DNA of 64,000 nucleotides from Gonapodya prolifera JEL478 (taxonomy: Eukaryota > Monoblepharomycota > Monoblepharidomycetes > Monoblepharidales > Gonapodyaceae), in NCBI GenBank assembly GCA_001574975.1, contig KQ965808.1, positions 1-64,000 on the forward strand, given 5' to 3'. Shown piece by piece: positions 45,897-57,064 of the stretch. Both the position numbers and the translations under genes were made by a program. The first letter of the stretch is position 1; every line of letters starts with the position of its first letter. Below the pieces are notes generated by a model. It was not told the origin of the DNA. It was given only the letters and a program-made list of their open reading frames with translations, and did not search any database.

Positions 45897-47760
45897 TTAC
45901 TGATCCTCGCACTCGCAGGTCCCCTTGGTCGGCACCATGAACCCCTCACCCTCGCTCCCCTTGCTCTCATTCCACCCGTCAAAGTAGCTGGAACCGTTGG
46001 AGGTGTTCAGCTTGCTCTCCACGGGAGACGCGGGTGGAGATGGACCGCCCTTGGAGCTAGGAGAAGCGAGCGAGGCCCGAAAGCGGTCCGTGAGTCGGTC
46101 GATGGTGTCGTATCTGGGGACGAAGGACATGCCGGGTGGAGATGGGTCGGTTGAATGGTTGATTGGGGATATGATGGCGTCATATAAACGGGAAGTCAGG
46201 TGGGCAGCAAGAAAGTGGACCTGCCTTCTGTTGATGGCACTTTTCTGGGCGCCTTGCTTGATTTGGGGGAGGCCGTAGCCAGGAAGGAATTCGCGGACGA
46301 GGGAAGCTTCGTAGGCGGACGGGAAGCGGGCCTGACAGCGAGTGAGAGCGGGACGTAATGGAAGGAAGAGTGTGGTGAGATACCGGCGGCGCTGGTGTGG
46401 ATACGGCAACCGCCAAAGTATTGCGCGCGAAACAACCTCGTTGACTTCCAGCTCAGCTCGCCCCCCTAGCGCCACTGCCAAGGCCACTCCCACACACCCC
46501 ACGCCAGGCCGCCATCAACTCACCGTACACCTATAATTCGCCCCGTAGTTGCTATCCCACCACTCTGCTCGCACGGCGGGTGCGGAGAACTTTGCGCAGA
46601 GCTGGAACTCGAGGTGGGTGACGTGACCGGCACCCGATGCGGAGCGGAGGAAGGGTAATAGATGCAGGCGGAAAAAGAAGCGGTCCACGGGTGGTTCGGG
46701 GGTGGCTGTGTAAGGAAGGGATGTAGAAAATCCAGGAATATTATGTTCAGTGACAACAGCAGTACATCGAGCGACATCCTCCGAGGAATCCGCGTCGAAA
46801 TCAACTTTGCTGCTTATATCCGTGCTTTGTCGTCGTTCTGATTCGGGCTTCGGCACGACGACACTCACCATGCTCTTGCTTCTCTACACCAGCCTCCTCC
46901 AAGGTCCCCTGAAGTGTCGTGCGCCTCGCATATCCTCCCACATCTTCATCATTCAGCGGGGCTTCAATCGTTCGAGCCGTCCTGGAAGCGGCGTCCTGAA
47001 GTGCGGCGATCTCGGCGTTGCGGGCGTTCTCGTGGGAGGAAATGTAGGTGGCGGCGATGTCTTGCGAGGTTTGCCAGTTGTCCCAGCTGACGTGGAGGGA
47101 GACGTCCTTTTCTATGAGACAGAGAACGTGGGTGTGAGTTCGGAGGAGTCTTCAAAAGCAAGCAGCTCGCAACATTGTCACATGTCACCAGCCCCCCAAT
47201 CGAACAATTGGATCTGCACATTCCACTCATTCTTCAATTGGCAGTCGTAGGGTTTACACCCGGGCTTCCATCCGCCTTTGCGAACTGTGACCCTGGTGAC
47301 CGGATATGGGATGACTCACCGAAAGCGATATTGGCGACATCGATTCTCCCCTCCAAGTAATATCCCTTGTTCAAGTGCACGCACACGAGGTGGATAGGGT
47401 TCGTTCGTGTGGGGTCTCTATCTTCTGTGCGGAGGAGGCGAATGTCTCTGAAAAGCCGGACATTGTGACAGGTCCACAAAACAGTGAAGGAATGACTCCT
47501 GCGCACCTTGAGAGGTAAAGATCGCGAACTTCCGCGTACGAGGATTCCCGTGTGCGCTGTGCGGGTGCTGCCGTTGGCATCATCTTGATAGAAAAGCGTA
47601 AGGATTAAGGGTGACAGTGGGATACAGCCGAGTTGAGGCCCGGGGAAGAGGATAGAGTCGATTCCTGGACTTTTGGTGGGCGTTTCCCAAAGTAGCAAAG
47701 GCTGTTGGAGCTTCCTGGTCTTTTCAAGCTAAATCTTTCTTAGAAACACTTTACAACTCA
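45897..47760 (-). CDS. CBM21-domain protein (possible PP1 glycogen-targeting subunit)
   Basis: A multi-exon minus-strand gene. The CBM21 fold is spread over several exons: LNKGYYLEGRIDVANIAF (near 47350), KDVSLHVSWDNWQTSQD (near 47100), DRFFFRLHLLPF (near 46680) and LEFQLCAKF...WWDSNYGANYR (near 46610-46540). These match the V-x-NIAFEK-x-V, D-x-W-x-T, F-x-F-x-L and YWDNN-x-G-x-NY signatures. CBM21 proteins such as yeast Gac1/Pig1 bring protein phosphatase 1 to glycogen. The last exon (end 45897) holds EASLVREFLPGYGLPQIKQ and a Ser/Pro tail. Exact first exon unresolved; an in-frame open stretch reaches about 47698 with an acceptor before it. An RVxF-type PP1-binding motif was not confirmed. 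Confidence 0.65.
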
Positions 47761-48103
47761 CGAGCCCTCGTCCCGTGGCTGCGCCTCATTCCGACTGCAC
47801 TTTTCTTTCACCCTAACGTGGAATCTCAGATGGAACCATCAATCGCGAATGCGCGGTGAGTTCAATCGCCTCTTTCATGGTTTCTATCGCCTTTGCCGTC
47901 CCCCCGTGGAGCGTGAGGATGTTTTTCCGATATACAAACTAGAGTCTCTGAATCTCATGTGTTGAATCGTGCATTGCACATCACGGAGCTGAAAACTTCG
48001 CTGCAAAGCATTGGGCGGATGCCGACGAGGCGCTCTCTGGGTGTGATGTCGTCCCAATGGAGTGGTTTCGTGGCTGACTATTTTCTCTTTCCACCCAATC
48101 TCA

Positions 48104-49162
48104 GATGGACAAAACCGAAGCGTCGCGGCCAAACCTCGTCTCTACTCTAGTCTGCTTGCTACAAACGGTGAGTTTCACATCTACTGCCGATGGTTCCTGC
48201 CGCGACTGTCCGTGGATGAAACAAACCTGAACAGCTGGAATTACCGACTGAATATCTTTGAAGAGAAAACACTAGGTACCATACGCAACCTGAGGAATAT
48301 CGTCGCTGCATTAGATTGCTTTGGGACTTGTCTCGCTTCTTCTGGGGCATATTTGACTAACTTTGTAAACGTTTCACTTTTCCAGGTGTTTCCATCCGGC
48401 TCGCTCTTGGCCATTCGTGCTCTCCCTCCGCCAAAAAAACACCTCCGAACAAGCTGCCCTTCAACTCCAACTGGTGAGTACTGGACCGCATCCAAAAGCC
48501 ACCATGCTTCGTCGACCCCAGCGTCGGACTCTATGATGTTTTTCTATAGCACTGGGTACTGAACCTCCCCTCGGGGACGGATGTTGATATCCAGTATGAC
48601 ATTCAATTTTCTGAATTCGATTGTTTCGCTTCCGAAAGTTTCGTTCGGTGAACCATGGCTTGACCCAATTTTCTGTTCTCGCAGGACTATGCATCCGGAC
48701 GAATCTTCATGCATTCACCACTCTGGACCTTCACCTCTTCACACTCGCCAAAGTGAAAACAAGGTTAGTCTCGCTACCAACGAGATTTCATTTTCGATGG
48801 AACGAAGGGATCGTTCCTGTGATGTCTTTTTTGATGACGAGACCGACAATTCATGACGGATTCATCTACTATTTGGCAATATACCGACTGAGGGTATCGA
48901 GAAGAAGACATGGACTCTGTTCTTCATCGTTGCCTTCTCACAATGACTCTTCTTTTGCAGGAACCGACATCGTACTGTTTTGGCGTCGTCGTACAAGCAC
49001 TTCTTTGCATGTCGCAGTCAACGTTTCATCAGCAATAATTGGAACGCTTTTGGACGTCACGCATCCCCTTTTGCTCACCAACATCGGTTTCCAATTTCTG
49101 GTGATTCGGCTGGCGACGCCCAACCTCGTTTGCGTGGATGCAGTGACTGCAAGGAAATGTGA
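48104..49162 (+). CDS. Putative multi-exon gene, unknown
   Basis: A chain of plausible exons on the plus strand. ATG at 48104 (MDKTEASRPNLVSTLVCLLQ) is followed by GTGAGT. A piece ending CTAG|GTACC (near 48275) joins in phase to VSIRLALGHSCSPSAKK (acceptor near 48386, donor GTGAGT at 48472). Next come MHPDESSCIHHSGPSPLH (48690-48762, donor GTTAGT) and a final piece FACRSQRFISNNWNAFG to the stop at 49162. No domain is recognised, and not all junction phases agree. It may be a real gene, a relic or chance. Confidence 0.25.
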
Positions 49163-50250
49163 CAGAACTCTCGGGACAGGTCGTAGGTAGGTTTTAGACC
49201 ATCGGATCCCATTCCTACTCCAAACCTTTTCATGCTGCACAATCGATCTTACTCATTTTTGCTGGAGTTTTGTAACTTGGACCGCTATTGTGCTGACATC
49301 TGTGTTACCGTGCTTTCTTCACATTGCGGAGGATCAGCGTATTTTCTTTGGTTCGTACCGCTCATCTCATTCGACCGAGCGGGCTTCCAGAACATCGTAG
49401 CCGAAAACCTCAATAGTGACACTACGATTTCTGGTGAGGGCCGCTCCATTGATCATCAGGTGAGCAGTGGGTTTTTGGTCGGTTCGGACCGGATGCGACA
49501 CTCGGAGATGAACCAAACACAAATAAAGACAAGCATATGTCTGACGCAACGCATGAGGATTTAGTAAAAGGTTTGAGAGACTTGTCAGGGCTCGGATTCT
49601 TTTTCCCACCGAAAGTTTATTCAACCGACTGACGTACGCATTCGGTCCTCTTGACAGTCTTCGAGGTCTCCTTGTCGTTCTTTCAAGTACATCGCCCCAG
49701 TGCTCTTCGGTTCACATGTTTACTGAATGGTGAGTTTCTACTACCTCTCTTGGAGCTCTCGGGAAGGCAATGGCCTCGCTCTGGATGATGATACACCAAA
49801 TCACGATGGTCTTCCGAATACTCTGACGAAGACGCCCGAACTATCAGCTCACGAACAAACCCGGGCAGTAACTGATTGAGCGTGTGGCCGAAATTCTGTG
49901 ATTGCTACCCTTTTTGCGCTTCGCGTTGACTGACCATTTTGTGCATTTTGTTTCAGGACCGCTGGCGGTCAGACTCTATGTAGGTGAACGATGAATAGAT
50001 TTTATTTTCGCCCACAATGCTGTTCTTTCATTGAATAAAATAATGTGACTGATGTTCAACAAAATTGGTCACTTCTTTTGTGCAATCGAATTTACTCTTG
50101 CCAATCACCGAAATCATGAAATAACTACAGACAGAGAGTCCATTTAGGACCGACTTGAACGATGAAATTTCTTGTACAATGACGTTCGATCATTCAATAC
50201 ATGTGACTGGTATTCTTTGAAACACTTATTCATGTTTGTATTGCATTTCC
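49163..50250. other. Gene-poor AT-rich stretch
   Basis: I see no supported gene. The stretch contains a decayed direct duplication (50033-50127 and 50193-50283), listed separately. Confidence 0.4.
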
Positions 50251-50283
50251 TCTTTACCAATCGCTGAAGTCATGCATCAAATC
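50033..50283. repeat. Diverged direct duplication, two ~95-bp units
   Basis: Units 50033-50127 and 50193-50283 share TCATT(G/C)AAT...ATGTGACTG at the start and TACC/TGCCAATC(A/G)C(C/T)GAA(A/G)TCATG at the end, in the same order and spacing. On the minus strand the matching ends read HDFGDW and HDFSDW. Probably an old tandem duplication at the 3' end of a minus-strand gene. Confidence 0.45.
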
Positions 50284-50375
50284 CATGCGAGGTCCAAGTG
50301 GTCCGTGCGCATTCGTGGCCGGATTTTGAGAAGACTCCACCCCGCCTTTCAGATTCGACCACTCCCCAAATTCAT

Positions 50376-50567
50376 TCATCGTGATCGATGGATCTTCTCG
50401 CGTCTGTCCTTCCGCCCAACGCACCGCACGAGGCGCTTGCCGGTCTCGCCCTTCTCCATCGCCCACCGCATCTCCTCCACCGGCGGATGGCTGGTCGCAG
50501 TGCAGAATCCCGCAGAAGCAGCAGAGATCCCGCACGTAAGACTCAGAGCGACGATTTTGCTCTTCAT
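50376..50567 (-). CDS. Possible small secreted protein
   Basis: A 63-codon frame begins with a convincing signal peptide (MKSKIVALSLTCGISAASAG) and continues with a charged tail (EEMRWAMEKGETGKRLVRC). The overlapping minus-strand frame continues to 50254 with ITMNEFGEWSN and MDLMHDFSDW, so a splice or frame change could extend it. It overlaps the 5' part of the plus-strand gene at 50388, so at least one of the two is wrong in this stretch. Confidence 0.3.
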   Translation of the reverse strand: MKSKIVALSLTCGISAASAGFCTATSHPPVEEMRWAMEKGETGKRLVRCVGRKDRREKIHRSR

Positions 50568-51868
50568 CGATGGAATTCGCTCCCGGGGGACGTTTGGGAG
50601 GCCGGGAATGCTGGCGGGGATCAGTCGGTCGACGTTTCTTCACGCCGGAAGATTCAAAGACCGCGATCGATGTCACTGGACGGCGATGCGATGTACAGAG
50701 GGTGCTCTGAACTGGAATCGAATCGAGATCCGATGAATTTGGGGACGTTGCCCGCCCTACCGCCTTTTCGCTCAGAGTCGGGATTGGACAGACTGGCCAC
50801 ACTCTGCTCGCGATTGCTGCTCTCAGAAGATGGAAATACTATAGCTGGAATGTCTGACGAGGCCAATATCCAAAAGGTAGGTTTCCAGGAGTCAACTTGG
50901 CCCCAAATGTAGTTCGTCGACTGAAGTTTGATTTCATTCAAGTCTGTGTCCAATCCCACTCCTCGCCTCCCCGAGCAATTCCCGCAAACTCTCGTCAGTC
51001 GTGTGCCCGCATCGGTCCATCAATCCCCTCGGCCAATGAACGCCGCCGTCCTGACACTCCAAAGGCGGTCCCGACTTGCGGTAAGAGTGACGAGGCGACA
51101 TCAGTACGAGCATCGCAGCATATCATCGACACCTATGTCTTCGGCTCGCCATGTTTCCACGTCTACTGTCGAGTGAGTTCAAATCCCGGTTTGAATGCAT
51201 ATGTTTTTGATTTGTAATCGACCCTGTATGTGTCTACAGGGAAAGCGCCCCGCTTAGTATTGCAACTCCCAAGCCAAATGAATTGAAAAACGAAACTATG
51301 GATGATTTGATGCAAGTGGATCCAAGGTTCGTCCTCGTCTGATGCCTGTCGCAAGCACACTTATTAATCTTTTCCCCGTGCTCACAGACAACGCACCTCG
51401 ACACCCGAATCTCGACCGAAGCCACCCCGAGGAACCGACCTCACCCGCCGTACTTCTCGTGCATCCGGTGTCCTCAGCGCCACATCATCATCGGCCAAGG
51501 CCACACACCGCCCATCAGCCCTCGTGGACACATTGCGATCCCTCTCGACTCTTCTCCTGACCGAAAGTTCTCGCCCAATCTCATCTTTCGCCAAACACCG
51601 CCCCTCCACAACACTCGGCTCGCTCCCTTCGCTCTTCAACGTCACCCACACTTCACCGAAATTGAGGACCTCGGGGAACACTCCACGAACAAAATCGAAC
51701 CTATGTGACCAACCGTTGGTGGTGGACCTGGGGCCGTACGATCGCGTGAGGCGAAAACACACCCGGTGCGATCCAAATGGCCGTGGGACGCTCTCTTCAG
51801 GAGAACACGTCTCCGAGACAATGCATCAACGGGAGGAACAACGATTGATATGGACTTCGACCTGCTGA
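50388..51868 (+). CDS. Ser/Pro-rich disordered protein, function unknown
   Basis: Four exons (50388-50876, 50943-51172, 51240-51326, 51388-51868) join in phase to 428 codons. No folded domain is recognised. Visible are a basophilic kinase-like site RRKIQRPRSMSLDGD (about residues 85-99), a helical patch SGLDRLATLCSRLLLSED, a short acidic helix ETMDDLMQVDPR, and a Thr/Ser/Arg-rich region with SALVDTLRSLSTLLLTE. The start could also be the internal ATG at 50670; I keep the upstream ATG because RRKIQRPRSMSLDG looks coding. The 5' part overlaps a minus-strand frame with a signal peptide. Confidence 0.5.
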
Positions 51869-52064
51869 AATGTTCCCTTGCGTCGACTTGTGCGGCGAGT
51901 CGGGTGGGCGTAATTGAAGAAAATGATAACCTTGCGATAACCAAACTTTTCATAGTAATCACAATCATTTCTTGAACAAAACTATTGACGGTGGACCTGT
52001 AAATAAACGACTGAGCTCCGTCAGATTCTAGCAGAGTTCAACCGAACGTGGTCGCTATCGACTG

Positions 52065-53749
52065 TCATGCACCGAGTCCTTGGGGGGTTGAAATTGCTCC
52101 GAAAAACTGTCCATAATAGTGCGCTGGAGCCGGCCGGCCAGGCTGCGTAGAGAGTCTTGTCATCGGTAGTGATGGCGCCAATCCAGAATTCGTCAGATCG
52201 GCAGTAATTATGCCTGCTGTAGACTGTGTGAGTCGAGACTCCACGCGAGAGCTGGTGTCTCCAAGGTTCGATTGTGAGATGAAAGACCCATCATCGGCGA
52301 AGGCGGGTGGATTGTCGTCGACATGTGAGATGGGGAAGAACCCGAAAGAAACTGCGTTTGAGCCCTGGCAAGTGGCAATTGGTGTGAGCCCGAGAGAAAT
52401 TGAGTTTTATCTACTAAACATACCGAAGCCCATCCATCTGCAAACAGTATTGCCACAAACACTTCCATTCCCGCCACCAATTCAATTTCATCGGGCTCAT
52501 TTGGGTTGAAGTTCCCCACCGCAAACATGAATTTGTTCAAGATTTTTGGTGATCGAGATTGTATTTGAGCACGAAGTTTGTCCATTTCCGTCATCAAGTT
52601 GAAGATTTTTTCCGTCAAAGATTCCACCTCTCCTCGGAGACTCGATGTCTGGACCTCGAGGATAGAATTCTAAATGTCGGAGTATAGAACAGAAGACGTG
52701 AGCCTTTCATTTTTCAGCTCCTCGGAACCCACCTTGGCTGAAAGTTCAGCAACGATGGCACGCTGTGATGCCGCTTCCCTTTCCATTTCTTCTGCTTTCA
52801 TCTTGGCAGCTTCGGCTTCACGTTCCGCCTTTGCAGCCTTGGACGCGAGTCTTTCAATAAAAATGCTTTGTTCAGCAATAACAACAACAGGATCTCCACT
52901 GGGCCCACGGGTGTGGGTGTGAAGCGAAGTAGGAGCAGCGGCGGACGTTGTACCAACACTGCTCCGGGACACTCGGGGAGGAGTCTGGTCCGCCACGTGA
53001 CTCTCGACAGCGTGGCCGCACGCCACATCGGGACACAGCTTCGCTGCTCGCAATTCCGCAGTTCCGACCTTGGGCCTGCTCGAAAGGAGAACCCGCACGA
53101 CTTCAATTCGAGGTTCCAGTCGGTGGCGAACGCGAACAGCCGCGTCATTACGAGGGTTGTCAATTGTAACGTTGGCGCCAGGGTGGTTGATTGATACATT
53201 CCCTTGTTTGTCCGGTCGCGGTTCAGGGGGATCCGATTGAACCGATCCAAGGCGCGTTGATTGGCCGCATCTTCCAAGAGCCAGACAAAGCAAGCTCGGG
53301 AAGCTTATTGTCGCGTACCTACAGTTACGCGGACCATGTGTAAGTGATGATGTGGTGGTCAAGTTTGTTAGGAACACTCACCATCGTTCTGTCTGCCAGT
53401 CATTAAACGTCCAATGGTCTTGATGTTCTCCGATTCCTTTCAACCACCCGTTCGCTATTGTCCAAGACACTTTTTCATGTATATCAGCACCGTTGTCCAG
53501 AAGTTCCTCGATAATCTCGTGGAACCCGTGAAGGACGGCAAGTGCCAAAGCACTCTCGCATTTGATCACGTCCGTCTTGGTCTCCACGTCGTCAGCGCGC
53601 CATATGTTGTGGCGTACGACCACGCGGGAGGAAAGAGTGACACTTTTCCGTGTGTTGGGAGACGCTCCACGCTGGAGAAGGTCGCGGACATCCGAAAGGT
53701 TACCGGCCTCGATCGCGGTGATAAGTTTGTCGTCGTGACTCGATTCCAT
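52065..53749 (-). CDS. Ankyrin / coiled-coil / SH3 protein, intact copy
   Basis: Four minus-strand exons (53382-53749, 52733-53318, 52424-52669, 52065-52364) join in phase to 499 aa. N-terminal ankyrin repeats: MESSHDDKLITAIEAGNLSD, VRDLLQRGASPNT, then ALAVLHGFHEIIEELLDNG. A middle region of about 190 residues holds HRLEPRIEVVRVLLSS and a long coiled coil (ERLASKAAKAEREAEAAKMK, then further heptads to about residue 365). An SH3 domain follows: FAVGNFNPNEPDEIELVAG, ILFADGWAS, then FGFFPISHV. It ends AHYYGQFFGAISTPQGLGA. An open 74-bp stretch near 53570-53643 resembles an intron conserved in the sister copy but keeps the frame here. Likely a scaffold; role unknown. It is the left arm of an inverted duplicate. 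Confidence 0.8.
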
Positions 53750-54089
53750 CGATGTCTTTGCTTTCAAACACGGAGGAGTCGTCCCCTCTGTCCTGAGGTT
53801 TGCCTGGGGTCTGCCACGGTTCCAGTCAATAAATGCTGTAACCAATTATAGCCCGACCGCTACCAACCCTTCACATTCTGACCTTTTAACTGCATGGGCA
53901 ATGCGTTTGGCACTACCAAGACTTCCGGTTTCGGACGGTAACGTGACAAAAAAAACCTCGGCTAAAGATCTTATATGTACATTGGAGTGGCGCACTTGGC
54001 ATCAATTGATGGGTACTACAATTTTATGCCTAATGGTTCCGGTCAAATGAGGTATATCTACTGCGAGCCTAGAATCCGTAACCATAAAT

Positions 54090-54190
54090 CGGGAAAGATA
54101 TGTATTCACTTCGCTCAAAATGCCATATCACACTGCGGGTCCAGGAGCGGCAGAAATCGCACCGCAGAGCTGTCTCCAATAGTGAGCGAT
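54090..54190 (-). pseudogene. 3'-tail relic of the ankyrin-SH3 family (minus)
   Basis: The minus strand reads HYWRQLCGAISAAPGPAV and a stop, matching the C-terminal tails of the genes at 52065 (HYYGQFFGAISTPQGLGA) and 55023 (EYWRQFFGAISTPQAPGA). The bases past the stop also match the 3' flank of the plus copy near 56755-56775. Only the last part of a gene remains. Confidence 0.6.
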
Positions 54191-54379
54191 ATTTTGCGAG
54201 TCATCTTAGCTGGATTCCATCGCAGTGTGCTCTCTCGGGCGACCCAGGAATCTGCGACCGTGTCCCACACCCAGGAACGGTTCCCTATCCTCACTCAATA
54301 TATTAGGGAATTCCCGGGTCACGGATAGACGCGTACCGACCAGCGATGCGAGGGTATTCGACCATCACGACGCTGCAGA

Positions 54380-54475
54380 ACTTGCCCGTGGGGTTCTGGA
54401 GACAGTTCTTTGCTACGATCTCGAATGCTCCTCAGTCGCCGGCGGGGTAGCTGTTCGTGGGTGGGGAGCAATGAG
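54380..54475 (+). pseudogene. 3'-tail relic of the ankyrin-SH3 family (plus)
   Basis: The plus strand reads LPVGFWRQFFATISNAPQ and a stop at about 54470, another C-terminal tail of the same family, in the opposite orientation to the relic at 54090-54190. Confidence 0.6.
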
Positions 54476-55022
54476 GAGTTCATGGGTGTTGGTCAACGTC
54501 AGGAGAAATGAGTCGAGCGGTTCTCCGTAATCTTTAGTATTGTTTGGAGTATTGTATTCTATTTTTGGTACCGATTTCGTAAAGAGCTTTTTGACGTCGC
54601 TCAAGTATTTGCAGGTGCGTGGCGCCACTCGAATTTATCATGTTTGCGGAATGTATATGTCGAACCGGATTGACCGAAACAGGAAGGTCCAAATGAGTCA
54701 CCGGCAAAAGAACGAAATGTCGGTGACCTGCCGTTTGGGGCATCGGTCAAATTAAATTTATGTGAGAGGTGTTGCGATTGTGGCGTGGACCTTTCGCAAG
54801 TTGTTGCACCCGTACGTAAGTTCGGCGCTGAATGACAGCAGGCTTCTCAGGGCGAATGGAATACCTGTTGAGCTCGGTCAACTCTTTTCTCTCTCTATCA
54901 CTTGAATACGGCTTCAAAGCGCCGAGCGAAAACGCAAATATACTGCGGCGCTCTGAGGCCAAGGAGACCAAACGACTGAGGTTCCTCGGCAAGTCCCGGG
55001 AGAGAAAACTGGGATTCAAACG

Positions 55023-56742
55023 AGTCACACTCACGACGACGCGCTCATTAATGACATCGAGACCGGCAACGTCTCGGACGTCCGCACGCTCCTCCAAGCC
55101 GGAGTGTCCCCCAACGCTCGGAAAGGTCTCCCTATCGTCCCGAGTCGTCGTGCGCCACAATATATGGCGTGCTGACGACGTTGAGGTCAAAACAGACGTC
55201 ATCTAGTGCGAGAGTGCGCTGGTGATCGCCGTGATTCACGGGTTCAGCGAGATTGTCGAGTAACTGTTAGACCATATAGAGGAAAAGGTGGCGTGGACAA
55301 TCGCGAATGGATGGTTGAAAGGAATCGGAGAGCGGCCCGAGGATGGTCGCGACTATTGGACCATGAAGGATTGGGAGACAAAACGATGGTAAGCTTTCGT
55401 TCTGTACGACCTTACACGTGGATATGGACCCTGCGACGACCATAGGAACGCCACAATTACCTTTCCAAGCATGCTCTGCCTTGCTCTTGGAAGATGCGGC
55501 CTTTCAACACACCTGGGGTTCGTTCCAGGGGAGCGTCCTGATCCCCGACCCGACAAAAGCAGTCTTGTATCAATCAACCATCCTGGGGCCAATGTTACAA
55601 TTAGCAACCCTCGAAATGAGTCCGCCGTTCGCGTGTCCCACCGACTGCAACCCAGAATCGAAATTTTACGTGCTCTGCTCTCGTATGGAGCCAGTGTGCG
55701 AACTCAGGAACTTCGGGCCGCGAAGATGTGTCCAGACGCGGCGTGCTGTCAGGCGGTCGAAAGCCATGCTGTAGACCACAGTCCTACCCGGGCGTCACGG
55801 AGCAGTTTTGGCACAACATTACCTCGATCAACATCCTCAAATTTCCAGTCGACAACGCTGGCGTCGAGTTCAGACCCTGCTGCATCTGGCGCCGAACAAA
55901 GTCCACTGATTGAGAGACTCAGGTCAAAGCTTGCGAAGGCGGAGCGTGCTGCTGAAACTGCCAAAGCCAGGGCCGAGGAGAAGGACAGGGAAACAGCGTC
56001 GCTCCGCTCACATGTTGCAGACCTATCTGCCCGGATAGCTTCTCAGGAACGTGAAACTCAGGATCTTGCACGTTAAAATGCATCTCTTCAGAGTCAAAAC
56101 GCTGCCCTTCAAACAGAGACCTCCACCCTGCGCCAACAGGTGTCGTCCCTGACGGACGCAAACGGAGCCTTGAAGAAGGAAGTCGACGCGCTGCACGCGC
56201 AGATTGTGAGGCAAACACGGACCACCAGAACTATTAACCGGCTGATGTACGCGGTGGGGAACTTTCAACCCAGAGAGTTGGATGAAATCATGTTGTCGAT
56301 CGGTGATCCTGTGTTTGTCACATTAGTGTTTCCAGATGGATGGGCTTCGGTGAGCTTACGTTATCCCTTTCATGTGGACCCAAAAGGTGAGCAATGATTT
56401 AAGCGAGTCTTTTTCACCTTTGCACAGGGTCTCCACGCAGGAACCTACGCCTTCGGATTTTTCCCCTTCTCACACGTCGCCGAGAGCCTTCCCGACCCGA
56501 ACGACAGCAGTTCCATCATATCACAATTGGACCTTCCCGAGACCAGCTCTCGTGTCGAGTCTCTCGCGCAATCGAGCACCACGACGGACTCACCCAATGC
56601 CAATGCCAATGCCGCGCTGGCATCGGCCGCATTATCGTTGATGACGTTCGCGGGACGGTCGATCGGGAGTCAACCCGTTCCAGCGGAGTATTGGAGACAG
56701 TTCTTTGGAGCGATTTCTACCCCGCAGGCACCTGGAGCGTGA
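55023..56742 (+). pseudogene. Ankyrin / coiled-coil / SH3 protein, decayed inverted copy
   Basis: The plus-strand counterpart of the gene at 52065-53749. It keeps the ankyrin part (SHTHDDALINDIETGNVSD, VRTLLQAGVSPNAR), the shared WTIANGWLKGIGE block, the coiled coil (IERLRSKLAKAERAAETAKA), the SH3 domain (YAVGNFQPRELDEIMLSIG, FPDGWAS, FGFFPFSHV) and the tail EYWRQFFGAISTP. The intron at 55388-55444 and the SH3 intron after DGWAS are conserved. No ATG is present at the expected start, and in-frame stops occur near 55204, 55262 and 56074. It is a decayed duplicate in head-to-head orientation. Confidence 0.75.
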
Positions 56743-57064
56743 TATTATACCAGCGATGTGAACACATATACGTTTCGTGATTTGATTTGTGGGCTGGAGA
56801 TTCCAGGATTTCAACAGGCATCCCTCATTGATCGTAATTAGGGACAGGATCGTCGTAGTTCCCATAAATTATAAGTAATATCTATATCTTCATTTTCACC
56901 GTGCAATGATTTTGTTCGAGGCTCAAGCGTCAAGAACGTGTCCAGGACCTGCGTGGGTATGGCCATTTCGGGGACTTAGTAGTGCCTCAGTAGTAGATGC
57001 TGCAAAGGCATCACGGACGATAAATCGTACTAACAATAATAGAAAATGAAGAGACAGTCATGAG
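56743..57064. other. Convergent 3' spacer
   Basis: AT-rich spacer between the decayed ankyrin-SH3 copy and the minus-strand membrane protein. No gene seen. Confidence 0.4.

Noticed and set aside
46750-47250. Plus-strand 166-codon frame
   Set aside because: Antisense of CBM21 exons; the minus strand carries recognisable CBM21 motifs and splice sites.
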